Below are positions 43,302 through 53,000 of a stretch of DNA of 58,075 nt, in pieces. The DNA is from Mycolicibacterium palauense. GTDB taxonomy: Bacteria > Actinomycetota > Actinomycetes > Mycobacteriales > Mycobacteriaceae. A model generated the notes under the pieces. The model had not been told where the DNA came from, made no database searches, and saw only the letters and a list, made by a program, of their open reading frames with translations. The stretch covers positions 1 through 58,075 of the forward strand of contig NZ_NVQF01000036.1 in assembly GCF_002592005.1 (NCBI RefSeq), given 5' to 3'. How positions within the stretch are numbered: the first letter of the stretch is position 1; every line of letters starts with the position of its first letter. The position numbers and the translations under genes were made by a program.

Positions 43302-46300
43302 CTAACTCAATCTTTCCGAAAGTCTCGCCAGCAGTTCGTCCTCGGCCAGGTCGTCGTAGGCGTCCCCGGCACTCTCCGAATCTCCGGCCGAATTTTTGGG
43401 GCCGGAATCCCCGGCACCGGCGGCCTCGATTATCTCAGGAAGAATCGAGGCCAGGTAATCGGTGAGGGCTTCCACGGTCGGGTAGTCGAAGACCACCGAC
43501 GCCGGCAGCACCTCGCCGAGGCTCGTACTGAGCGAGCGCTGCAGGGTCACGCTCATCAACGAATCCATGCCGAACTGGAAGAACCCGACGGTCGGGTCCA
43601 GCGCGTGCGCCGACTCCAGCCCCATCGCGGCGGCGACCAGCGTACGCACGTGATCGGTCAGCAGGTCGGTGCGCTGCTCGGCGTCGCACGCTCGCAGCTC
43701 CTCCCGGAACGGGGTGTCACCGTCGGGAACGGCCTCGATGTCGGAGCCGATCAGCAGTTCGTCGAGGATGTGCAGCTGCGAGCGGGTGTGGTACGCCGCG
43801 GCCAGCCGGGGCCAGTCGGCGGCCACGACGGTGACCCGGGCCGGCGCCTGCGGACCCACGAGGGAACGCAGCGCGGTGATGGCCAGCGCGTCGTCCATCG
43901 GCTCCAGGCCCGATTCCAGGGTGGCCATGCGCTCGATCCCGGTCTGCACGTCGGCCAGCGACTTCCACAGCCCCCAGTTGATCGCGCAGGCGGGCAGCCC
44001 GGCGGCGCGGCGCGCGAACGCCAGGGTGTCCAGGAACGTGGTGGTGGCCGCGTAGTGCGCCAGCCAGCGGGAGCCGAGTACACCCGAGATCGACGTGAAC
44101 AGCACGAACTGCTGGACCTGGTGCCCGAGGGACAGCCGGTGCAGCAGCGCGGCCGCATCCATCTTCGGGCGGAACATCGCGACGACGTCGTCGTGGGTCA
44201 TCTCGTCGAGGGTGGCCGGGCCGCCGCTCATCGCCGCGTGGTAGATGCCCCCCAGCGGCGGCAGGTCGGAGCCGAACCGCGCGAAGACCTCGCGCAGGGA
44301 CGCCTCGTCGGCGGCGTCGGCCGCGACGGTGACGACCGTCGTGCCCCGCTCGGCGAGTCGGGCGGTCAGATCATCGAGGCGCGAACCCGGGTTGCGGGAC
44401 ACCGCGACGACCGTCCTGGCTCCCATGGTGGCCAGCTGCTCGATGAGCGTGGGACCGATGTTGCCGGTCGCGCCGATGACCAGGTGGGCACGGTCGGGGT
44501 CGAGCAGCTCCGCCGCCGGTGCGGGCGCCGGTGGCAACGCCTGGATGAGCCGGGCGACCCGGCGCACGCCACCGCGGTAGACGACCTGGTCCTCGCCGTC
44601 GGCGCCGTGGGCTTCGGCGAGTATCCAGCGGGCGGCCACCGAGGCGGGCACCGATTCGTCGACGTCGATGACCGCACCCCAGATCTCGGGGTGCTCGAGG
44701 GCCAGGGTGCGGCCCAGACCCCACAGCACCGCCTGCGCGGGATTGGCCCGGTCGCCCTCGGACACCGGCTGGGCGTTGCGGGTCAGCAGAAACAGCGTCG
44801 GTGGTGTCGGGCGGGCCGCCGCGGCCGAGACGATGGCGCGGCCCGTCTCGAACAGGTCGTATCCCAGTTCGGTGCCGGCGGCGGGATCCGGTGCGTACAG
44901 CACGCGGGTGGCCGAGCCGAGCGCCCGCTCGATGGTCTCGGCGTCGGCGGTGGCCGGGACCGTCGTCACGGACACGCCGGCACCGTCCCCCAGCAGCCGG
45001 GACAGCTCTGCACCCAGCTCGGGCCCGGCGACCACCAGCCAGCTGCCGCCGGCCGTGTCAGCGGGAGAATCCGACTGCTCACCAAGGGGTTTGACGGGCC
45101 AGGTCAGTTCGCAGAACCACTCCGGGGGCACCGTGCTGCCGGCCGGCAGTGCGCCCGTGCGCGACGGGCCCATCCGGCGGGCCGGGCGGGCGTCGACCCA
45201 GTGCCGGGTGTGCCTCCACGGCGTCAGCGGCAGCGGCAGGTGCGGTTCGCCGTGGTGGGGGGTCTGCGGCGGGTGCGCGGTGTGCGTGGCGTTCAGATTC
45301 GCGTGGAAGGCCACGGTGTCGTCGGTGTCGCGGGCCAGCGTGCCGAGGGTGTGGTGACCGGCGCCGGTCCCCGAGCCGCCGGGTCCGGCGTACGGCTCGG
45401 TGCAGCCGGCCAGCGTGTCGGCGATGGGCTGCATCAGCGTGGAGTGCGGACTGATCTCGATGAAGGTCCCGTGGTCGGCGGCCGCGGCGCTGATCGCCTG
45501 GCTGAACCTGACCGGCCTGCGCACGTTGGCCACCCAGTAGTCGGCGTCGAGCACCGGCGTCTCCGCCGAGTCGAGCACCGGCGTCTCCGCCGAGTCGAGC
45601 ACCGGCGTCTCCGCCGGGTCCAGCACCGTGGACAGGAACGGCAGCGTGGGCGCCCCGGCCGCCACGTCGCTCAGCGCCGCGGCGATATCCCCCAGGACGG
45701 GGTCCATCAACGCCGTGTGGGAGGCGACCACCATGTTGACCCGCCGGGCGAACCTGTTCTGCGCGGTGACCGCGGCGATGACGGCGTCGACCTCGTCGGG
45801 CACGCCGGCCACCACCGTCTGACGTGGCGACAGATAGCCGGCGATCTCGACGCTCGGATGACCCTCGATCAGCGCGGTGGTGTCCCGGTCGTCGAGGTTG
45901 AGCAGGGCGACCGCGCCCTGCCCGGCCAGCCGCGACATGATCCGGGAACGCTGCGCGATGACCTTCAGGCCGTCGCGCAGGCTCAGCGCCCCGGCCACGA
46001 CGGCCGCGGTGACCTCGCCCATCGAGTGCCCGATCACCGCGTCGGGGTGCACGCCGTAGGAGCGCCACAGCTCGGTCAGGGCCAACTGCAGGCCCATCAG
46101 CACCGGCTGGACCTGCGCATCGCCGCTGACCGGGTGTCCGCCGGCGATGATGTCGTGCAGCGAGAACCCGACCTGTTCGACGAACACCGGTTCGATGTCG
46201 GCCAGCGCCTGCGCGAACGCCGGCTCGTCGGCCAGCAGCCGCTGCCCCATGCCGGCCCACTGCGAACCCTGTCCCGAGTAGACGAACACGGTGCCCGGCC

Positions 46301-48191
46301 GCGGGCTGACCGACGGCACCCCCACCACGCCCGGCGCAGCCTGCCCGGCGGCCAGCGCCCGCAGCCCGGCGACGGCCTGGTCCCGGTCGCGGGCGGCCAC
46401 GGTGGCGAATCTGGCGTTCCGGGAACGATGGTGGTTGAGCGTGTGGGCGACCTCGGCCAGGCCGGCGTCGGCGCCGGGCCCGGTCATCCACTCGGCCAGC
46501 ATGCCGGCCTGTGCCGCGACCCGTTCGGCGGACTTGCCCGACACCACCAGCGTGGTCACGGCCGGCTCCGGCTCGGGGGCGGCCGGCACCGCCACCGGGG
46601 CCTGTTCGATCACCACATGGGCATTGGTGCCGCCGAATCCGAACGACGAGACACCGGCGCGGCGGGGCCGGCCGGCCGGCGCCCAGTCGGTGTGCTCGGC
46701 GACGACCTTCAGCCGCAGCTTCGCGAACGGGATGTGCGGATTCGGGTTCTCATAGCCGAGGTTGCCCGGAATCCTGTTGTGCTGCAACGCCAGCACCGCC
46801 TTGGCGAATCCGGCGAGCCCGGCGGTGGCCTCGAGGTGTCCGAGGTTGGACTTCACGGCCCCGACCAGTAGGGGCGCGTCGGGCGCACGGCCCTTCCCCA
46901 GCACCGTGCCCAGGGCCCGCGCCTCGATCGGGTCGCCCAGCAACGTGCCGGTCCCGTGCGCCTCGACGTAGTCGACCTCGCGGGGATTAACCCCGGCGTT
47001 GGCGTAGGCCGCGCGCAGCACCGCCATCTGGGCCGCCGGATTGGGCGCCATCAGCCCGTTGGAGTGGCCGTCCTGGTTGACCGCCGAACCGCGGATCACC
47101 GCCAGCACCCGGTCGCCGTCACGCTGGGCGTCGGAGAGCCGCTTGAGTACCACGACGCCGCAACCCTCGCCGCGCACGAATCCGTCGGCCGCGGCGTCGA
47201 AGGCGTGGCACCGCCCCGTCGGCGACATCGCCTCGGCCTGGTCAAGGCTGCGGGTGCCCGCCGGCGACAGCAGCAGATTCACGCCCGCGGCCAGTGCCAG
47301 GTCCGAGTCGCCGACGCGCAGGCTCTGGCAGGCCAGGTGGATCGCCACCAACGACGACGAGCATGCGGTGTCGATGGTGACCGACGGACCACGGAAATCG
47401 AAGAAGTAGGACACCCGGTTGGCGATGATGCTGATCGAACTGCCGGTGCCATACCAGGCGTCGACCTGGCCCAGGTCGGCCGAGCCCAGCTGTGCGTAGT
47501 CACCTGCGCTGGCCCCCGCGAACACCCCGGTGCGGCTCTCGGCCAGTGAATCCGCCGGGATGCCCGCATGTTCCAGCGCCTCGTGGGTCACCTCCAGCAG
47601 CAGCCGCTGCTGGGGATCCATCCGGGTGGCCTCGCGCGGCATGACCTCGAAGAACTCGGCGTCGAACGCGTCGATGTCCCGCAGAAACGAACCCCACCGG
47701 GTGGTGCCCGCCAGCGCCGCGGCCGCCTCGGCGGTGCCGTCGTCGAACGGGGCCCACCGTTGCGCGGGGACCTCCCACACCGCCGAGCGGTTCTCCGACA
47801 GGAAGTCCCAGAACGCGTCCGGGCCCTCGATGTTGCCGTCGGCGTCGGCACCCGCCGGGAAACGCAGGCCCAGCCCGATCACGGCGATCGGATCGTCCAT
47901 CGCGGCGGGCCGCCCGTTGTCAGGCTCGTCGGTGACCGGTTCGACCTCGCCTCCGGTCAGATACTTCGCCAGCGCGTCGACCGTCGGGTACTGCCAGAAG
48001 TCCACCGGAGACACCGGGCGGCCCAGCACCTCCGAGAGCACCCCCGTCAGCACGACCGCGTCGCGTGAGCCCACACCCAGGTCATGCATCGACGCACCCT
48101 GGTCGATGCGCTCAGGACTGCAGCCGTTGTTCGTGACCAGGTAGTCGACCAACCACCTCCGAACAGCGGCTTCGTCGAAAGCAGAGGTCAT
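43302..48191 (-). CDS. Type I PKS loading/extension protein (ACP-KS-AT-KR-ACP)
   Basis: 1629 residues. The ATG at 48191 overlaps the FAAL2 stop (ATGA). The same frame is open well upstream, but that part overlaps FAAL2 antiframe and is not coding. An N-terminal ACP (~8-80; Ser42 in [10 protein letters not shown]) is built like the loading ACP of PpsA, then KS ~98-530 (Cys277), AT ~640-950 ([15 protein letters not shown]), KR ~1235-1420 (G-A-T-G-N-I-G; Ser1367; Tyr1380 in Y-A-A-T-T, where the usual Asn is Thr), and ACP ~1505-1585 (Ser1544 in M-D-S-L). The tail ([11 protein letters not shown]) is of PpsB type. So the first half matches PpsA and the second half PpsB. Expected job: accept an acyl chain from FAAL2, extend once and leave a beta-hydroxy group. 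Confidence 0.9.
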   Translation of the reverse strand: MTSAFDEAAVRRWLVDYLVTNNGCSPERIDQGASMHDLGVGSRDAVVLTGVLSEVLGRPVSPVDFWQYPTVDALAKYLTGGEVEPVTDEPDNGRPAAMDDPIAVIGLGLRFPAGADADGNIEGPDAFWDFLSENRSAVWEVPAQRWAPFDDGTAEAAAALAGTTRWGSFLRDIDAFDAEFFEVMPREATRMDPQQRLLLEVTHEALEHAGIPADSLAESRTGVFAGASAGDYAQLGSADLGQVDAWYGTGSSISIIANRVSYFFDFRGPSVTIDTACSSSLVAIHLACQSLRVGDSDLALAAGVNLLLSPAGTRSLDQAEAMSPTGRCHAFDAAADGFVRGEGCGVVVLKRLSDAQRDGDRVLAVIRGSAVNQDGHSNGLMAPNPAAQMAVLRAAYANAGVNPREVDYVEAHGTGTLLGDPIEARALGTVLGKGRAPDAPLLVGAVKSNLGHLEATAGLAGFAKAVLALQHNRIPGNLGYENPNPHIPFAKLRLKVVAEHTDWAPAGRPRRAGVSSFGFGGTNAHVVIEQAPVAVPAAPEPEPAVTTLVVSGKSAERVAAQAGMLAEWMTGPGADAGLAEVAHTLNHHRSRNARFATVAARDRDQAVAGLRALAAGQAAPGVVGVPSVSPRPGTVFVYSGQGSQWAGMGQRLLADEPAFAQALADIEPVFVEQVGFSLHDIIAGGHPVSGDAQVQPVLMGLQLALTELWRSYGVHPDAVIGHSMGEVTAAVVAGALSLRDGLKVIAQRSRIMSRLAGQGAVALLNLDDRDTTALIEGHPSVEIAGYLSPRQTVVAGVPDEVDAVIAAVTAQNRFARRVNMVVASHTALMDPVLGDIAAALSDVAAGAPTLPFLSTVLDPAETPVLDSAETPVLDSAETPVLDADYWVANVRRPVRFSQAISAAAADHGTFIEISPHSTLMQPIADTLAGCTEPYAGPGGSGTGAGHHTLGTLARDTDDTVAFHANLNATHTAHPPQTPHHGEPHLPLPLTPWRHTRHWVDARPARRMGPSRTGALPAGSTVPPEWFCELTWPVKPLGEQSDSPADTAGGSWLVVAGPELGAELSRLLGDGAGVSVTTVPATADAETIERALGSATRVLYAPDPAAGTELGYDLFETGRAIVSAAAARPTPPTLFLLTRNAQPVSEGDRANPAQAVLWGLGRTLALEHPEIWGAVIDVDESVPASVAARWILAEAHGADGEDQVVYRGGVRRVARLIQALPPAPAPAAELLDPDRAHLVIGATGNIGPTLIEQLATMGARTVVAVSRNPGSRLDDLTARLAERGTTVVTVAADAADEASLREVFARFGSDLPPLGGIYHAAMSGGPATLDEMTHDDVVAMFRPKMDAAALLHRLSLGHQVQQFVLFTSISGVLGSRWLAHYAATTTFLDTLAFARRAAGLPACAINWGLWKSLADVQTGIERMATLESGLEPMDDALAITALRSLVGPQAPARVTVVAADWPRLAAAYHTRSQLHILDELLIGSDIEAVPDGDTPFREELRACDAEQRTDLLTDHVRTLVAAAMGLESAHALDPTVGFFQFGMDSLMSVTLQRSLSTSLGEVLPASVVFDYPTVEALTDYLASILPEIIEAAGAGDSGPKNSAGDSESAGDAYDDLAEDELLARLSERLS
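45546..45617 (-). repeat. 24-bp triplicate in the AT region of a PKS
   Basis: Three consecutive 24-bp units (GTCGAGCACCGGCGTCTCCGCCGA, the last with one change) encode L-D-[SP]-A-E-T-P-V three times, just before the conserved D-Y-W-V-A-N of the acyltransferase. The other PKSs here have a single copy of the corresponding segment. Confidence 0.9.
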
Positions 48192-49921
48192 GCAGTGACG
48201 TCCAACCGAGAGAAGCCGTCGTTGCGGTAGAGCTCGACACACGACGCGCGGCGGACCTTTCCGCTGGTCGTCAGCGGCAGCGATCTCGGGCCGACCAGCA
48301 CGAAGTCCGACAACTGCACGCTGTGGGTCATCGAGACCGCCGAGGTGACCTGCTGCGTCAGCGATGCCAACTCCGAGGGGTCGACCTGCGCCTTGAGCTC
48401 GGCCACCACGACGAGACGCTCGCTGGCCTCGTCGGGCACCGAGATGGCAGCCACCCGGCCCCCGGTGAACTCGGCGACCGTGGCCTCGATGTCGTCCGGA
48501 TAGTGGTTGCGGCCGTCGACGATCAACAGGTCCTTGATCCGGCCGACGATGTACAGCTCGCCGTCGAACATGACCCCGAGGTCGCCGGTGCGCAACCACG
48601 GACCCGCGGGGGTCCCCGTCGCCGGCTCCCGAAGCCGGCCCGCGAAAAGCTGCTCGGTGAGCTGTGGGTTGTGCCAGTAGCCGCCGGCGACATGCTCGCC
48701 GTGCAACCAGATCTCGCCGATCTGGCCGGCGGGGTTCTCGATGCAGGTCTCCGGGTCGACCACCCGCACCGTGGTCGAGCGCGGCGTACCGCAGCCGATC
48801 AATTCCGTGCCGTTCGCGTCGTCGCAGCGTTCGGCGTGGCCGGCGGCCAGCTTCTCGTAGTCGACGCGCACCGAGGTGGGCGGGCGTCCGCCCGCCGAGG
48901 ACGTGACGTAGACGGTCGCCTCGGCCAGACCGTAGGACGGCCGCATGGCCGACGAGGGCAGGTTGAACGCGGCGAACCGCTCGTTGAAGCTGCGCACCGT
49001 CGCACCGTGCACGCGCTCGGCGCCGTTGATCATCACGAGCACCCCGCCGAGGTCCAGCCCCGCCATGTCGTCGTCGCCGGTGCGCTTGACGGCCAGCTCG
49101 AACGCGAAGTTCGGGGCGGCGGTGAACGCGTGGGGGTGCGAGGCCAGCTGCTGCATCCAACGGGCCGGCTTCTGCATGAACGCGACCGGGCTCATCAGCA
49201 CCGCGGAGCGGCCCAGCACGAGCGGGGTGAAGAGCCCGATGATGAGGCCCATGTCGTGGTAGAGGGGCAGCCAGGACACGACGGTGGTGTCCTCGGGGGC
49301 TCCGTCGGGGCAGGCCTCGAAGTAGTCGGTGACCAGCTGATCGACGTTGACCAGGACGTTTTGGTGGGTGATCACCACGCCGGCGGGCTGGCGGGTCGAG
49401 CCCGACGTGTACTGCAGATAGGCGTTCTTGGGCAGGGCCACCTGCGACGGCGCCTTGGGCGGGGTATCGAGGTCCAGCGTGTCCACCTCGATGAACCTGG
49501 GAGGCCGCTGCCGCGCGTCGACCTGCCCGTACTTGCGGACGGTGTCGGCGACATCCGAGGTGGTCAGCACGACGACCGGTGCCGAATCCTTCATCGCCCC
49601 GGTCACCCGCTCGTCGTGCTGACGCCGCTGGGGCATCGACAACGGCACGGCGATGAAACCGGCCTGGATCGCCCCCAGGAAGCCGACCACATACTCCAGG
49701 CTCTGCGGAGCCAGGATGACGGCCCGGTCGCCGGGTGTGCCGCACTCAGCCAGCTTCTCCGCGACCACGAGCACCTGCTGCCGCAGCTCCGACCAGGTCA
49801 GGGTCTCCGCCGAGCCGGCAGGATCGGACTCGTAGTCGATGAAGGTGAAGGCCGGCTCGTCGGGCTGCTGCTGTGCGCGTTCGGCGAGCAGAGCGGGAAT
49901 CGACGTTTCGGTCAGCGGCAT
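48188..49921 (-). CDS. Long-chain fatty acyl-AMP ligase (FAAL), second copy
   Basis: 577 residues from the ATG at 49921 with AAAGGA upstream; a GTG one codon earlier also fits. Adenylate-forming enzyme with P-loop Y-T-S-G-S-T-R-Q-P-A-G, W-L-P-L-Y-H-D-M-G-L, R-P-S-Y-G-L-A-E-A-T, W-L-R-T-G-D-L-G and the C-terminal Lys in T-T-S-G-K-V-R-R. High similarity to FadD26/FadD28 marks it as a FAAL, which makes acyl-AMP and passes the acyl group to an ACP instead of to CoA. It is translationally coupled (4-bp overlap) to a PKS that starts with an ACP, the likely acceptor. It is separated from PKS1 by the longest gap in the operon. Sequence differs throughout from FAAL1, so the acid activated may differ. 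Confidence 0.93.
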   Translation of the reverse strand: MPLTETSIPALLAERAQQQPDEPAFTFIDYESDPAGSAETLTWSELRQQVLVVAEKLAECGTPGDRAVILAPQSLEYVVGFLGAIQAGFIAVPLSMPQRRQHDERVTGAMKDSAPVVVLTTSDVADTVRKYGQVDARQRPPRFIEVDTLDLDTPPKAPSQVALPKNAYLQYTSGSTRQPAGVVITHQNVLVNVDQLVTDYFEACPDGAPEDTTVVSWLPLYHDMGLIIGLFTPLVLGRSAVLMSPVAFMQKPARWMQQLASHPHAFTAAPNFAFELAVKRTGDDDMAGLDLGGVLVMINGAERVHGATVRSFNERFAAFNLPSSAMRPSYGLAEATVYVTSSAGGRPPTSVRVDYEKLAAGHAERCDDANGTELIGCGTPRSTTVRVVDPETCIENPAGQIGEIWLHGEHVAGGYWHNPQLTEQLFAGRLREPATGTPAGPWLRTGDLGVMFDGELYIVGRIKDLLIVDGRNHYPDDIEATVAEFTGGRVAAISVPDEASERLVVVAELKAQVDPSELASLTQQVTSAVSMTHSVQLSDFVLVGPRSLPLTTSGKVRRASCVELYRNDGFSRLDVTA

Positions 49922-50066
49922 CACAACATCCTTTCCACGTGCCCCTCGGGACGCTGCCGTGCGCAGGGATGATACAAAACGCCGCCCCGGTCCCCGGCAA
50001 ACTGTCGGGCGCGCTTGTCCGGCGTCCGAATCGAAGGTGTGTGCATCAAATCCTGCTCTTCGTGCG
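49922..50066. other. 145-bp gap inside the PKS operon
   Basis: The only sizeable non-coding gap among the PKS and FAAL genes, lying between the PKS1 stop and FAAL2. It carries the AAAGGA ribosome binding site for FAAL2. No clear hairpin or -10/-35 pair is evident, but an internal promoter here is plausible because all neighbouring junctions overlap or are within a few bases. Confidence 0.5.
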
Positions 50067-53000
50067 TCAAGAAGTCGACTCCACGCTGTCGAACAGCGAA
50101 TCCAGCACGCTGTCGGCAGAGTCGTCGGCGTCGTTCTCGGCGCTGGCGTCGCCGGCGTCCCCGTCGCTGCCCTGCGGAGTCAGCGTCACGGCGAGGTAGT
50201 CGGCGAACGAGACGATCGTCGGGTGGTTCCACAGCATCGTGGCCGACAGCTCGATACCGACCAGCTGTTCGGCCTCCCGCCGGATCGACATGGCGGTGAC
50301 CGAGTTCAGTCCCATCTCGGCGAAGGGCCGGTCCACCTCGATCTGGTCCTCGGCCATCCGCAGCTCGCTGGCCAGGATGGCACGCAGCCCGTTCTGCAGC
50401 TCGCTGCGCAGCTCCTCGGCGGACAGCTGCGACCAGTCCCGGGTCGGCGCCCCGGACGGACCGGAGGCCCGGTGGGCCCCCGAGATCAGCGAACCACCCG
50501 CCTGCTCGCCGTCCTCGGCCTCCGGGGACTTCAGCGGCGCCATCACCACCTGGGCGATGTCGTAGCGGCTGACCTGCTCCCAGGCGGCGAACGCCTCGTC
50601 GGGCACCACCGGGCGCGAACCGAGACGCTCCAGTTCGGCGGTGACGATCTGCGCGTCGGCACCGAACCCGAGGCCCTGCCAGGCCACCCAGTCCAGGCTC
50701 ATCGCGGGATCGCCCTGCGCGTGCCGGGCGCGGGCCAGGCAGTCCAGGTAGGCGTTGCCGGCCGCGTAGGCGCCCTGGCCGGGGATCCCGAAGACCGACC
50801 CCGCCGAGGCGATGAGGTACAGGAAGTCCAGACTCGCGGGCGGAAACGCCTGCGCGACGGCGCCGGCGCCGGCGATCTTCGGCCACAACGTGCGCCGCAG
50901 CCGGTCACCGTCGGAGATGTCGGTCAGCAGCTGCGCCTCGGTCATGCCGGCGGCGTGGATGACGCCGCGGATCGGCGGGGCGCCGCCGGCGTCCCGCTCG
51001 GTCAGCAGGGCCTGCAGCGCGGCCGGCGACCCGATGTCGAGGGCGACCGCATCGACGGAGACACCGCGCAATTCCAGCGCCCGGATGGCGGCGATCTTGT
51101 GCCGGGCGTCGGCGTCGAGGTCCGCACCGTCCCAGTCCCGCCGCGGCGGGAGCGGGGTGCGACCGGCCAGCACGAGCCGGCGCGCCCCGCGGTCGGCCAG
51201 CCAGTCGGCCATCAACAGCCCGAGCGCACCCATACCCCCGGTCACCAGGTAGGCCGCGTCGGGGCGGCAGCGCACCGGTTCGGCGACCGGCGTACCGGAC
51301 ACCGGCACCAGCGCCGATTCGAAGAACCGCCCGTCGCGCATCGACAGGATCGCCTTGGCCGGCCGGGTGAGCACGCCGGCCAGGGCTCGCGCCACGGCGT
51401 CGTCGACGGCAGATCCCCCGGCGTCGTCGACGGCAGATCCCCCGGCATCTTTCCCGCCGTCTTCGAGGTCGATCAGGCCGCCCCACAGCTGGGGCTGCTC
51501 GGCGCCGATCACGGCGGCCAGTCCCCACAGGCAGCTCTGGCGCAGTGCGGCCTCGGACGCGGCGTCCCGCACGCCGCGGGTCACCACCCACAACGTCGCC
51601 GGCTGCCGCGCATCCCGCTCGGCCAACCGCCCGACCAGGGCGGCGACCTCGGAGGTCAGCCGGGCCGCGCACTCCAGGTCGTCCTCGGGCTGGTCTGAGT
51701 CGGGCCGTGCCGAATCGGAGTCCGCCACGTAGAGGACGTAGCGGGCCTCGTCCGGCCCCGCCTCGGTGAATCCCGCGGCGGCGAGCCGTTCGCGCAACTC
51801 GTCGGCCGCGGCGCCGGTACCGGTGACGGCCAGGGTGCCCGCGGACTCAGTGGTGTCCGTGGTGTCCGTGGTGTCGGTACTGCCGGTGACGCCCGGGGCG
51901 TCCGGCCCGGCCTCGATATGTGCCCCGGCATGTGCCCCGTCCGCAGCGCCCTCGGCGGGGGCCCAGGGCTGCCAGTCGAGCGCGTGCGCGATGGTGTAGC
52001 GGTCGGCGCCCCGGGTGCCGACCGCGGAACCCTCGAGGTCGGTGTAGCGCAGTCCGCGGATCTCGGCGATAGGGCGCGGGCCGGCGCCCGTGACGAGGAT
52101 GTCGACGACGAGGCCGTCGGCGCCCTCCCGGCGGGTGATGTCGATGACGGCGTCGGTGTCGTCGGCCGTCGCGTCGAAACCGACGCTCTCGGCGGCGGCC
52201 GGCACCATCAACCGCGGATCGGAGGGATCCACCAGGCGGGCGACGCCGATCGCGGCGTCGAGCAGGGCCACCGCGCCCGGCTCGGCGACGGCGATCCGGG
52301 CGCGCAGCCGGTTCGTGGTACTCCGGCAGTCCTGCACGGTCCAGGAGAACCCCAGGCCCTCGACGCCCCACGACCGGTACAGCTCCGGCAGTGCGGAGGT
52401 GTCGACCTCACTCATCGGTGCTTCGGTGTCCCCGGTGTCCCCGGCCGGGCCGGCCGCGTCCTGGTGATAGGACAGCCGCGCTGCGGCATGCCTGAGCCAC
52501 TGGCCCGCGCCGGCGGTGCTCGACGACACGGTGACCGATCCGGTGTCGGCGAAGACCTGGATCGCCCGCGGCTGGTCGACGACCACCGGGAAGTCGAACT
52601 TCACGTCCTCGACCCGTGTCGCGCCGCACTCGGCGGCGGCGCCGGCCAACGTGCTCAGCAGCACCGACAGCGGAACGATCTCGACACCGTCGAAGCGGTG
52701 GAATCCCGGGTACGGCTTGCGCTCCGGGACCAGCCGCGCCTGCCACAGGTGCGCCGGCGGCGTGGTCGCCACGGCGGTGTGGTCGCCGAGCAGAGTGCCG
52801 GACCGCGGCGCCGAGCCGGCACCGGCGACGCGCCTGCGCGCGTTGACCCAGTAGCTCCGGTGGTGCCACGGGGTGGCCGGCAGGGTGACCGCGGGTTCGG
52901 GGGCGTGGTCGGCGTCGGCGGGAGCGACGATGTGGGTCCGATTGAGGTTGGTGTGGAAGGTCACCGTGTCGTCGGTGTCCCGCGACAGTGTCTCGATGAC

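Noticed and set aside
48192..49745. Upstream extension of the PKS2 frame across the FAAL2 gene
   Set aside because: The extension is Arg/Ala/Gly-rich and non-homologous, while FAAL2 in another frame has complete adenylation motifs. The ATGA overlap at 48188-48191 gives a natural PKS2 start with a conserved ACP beginning.
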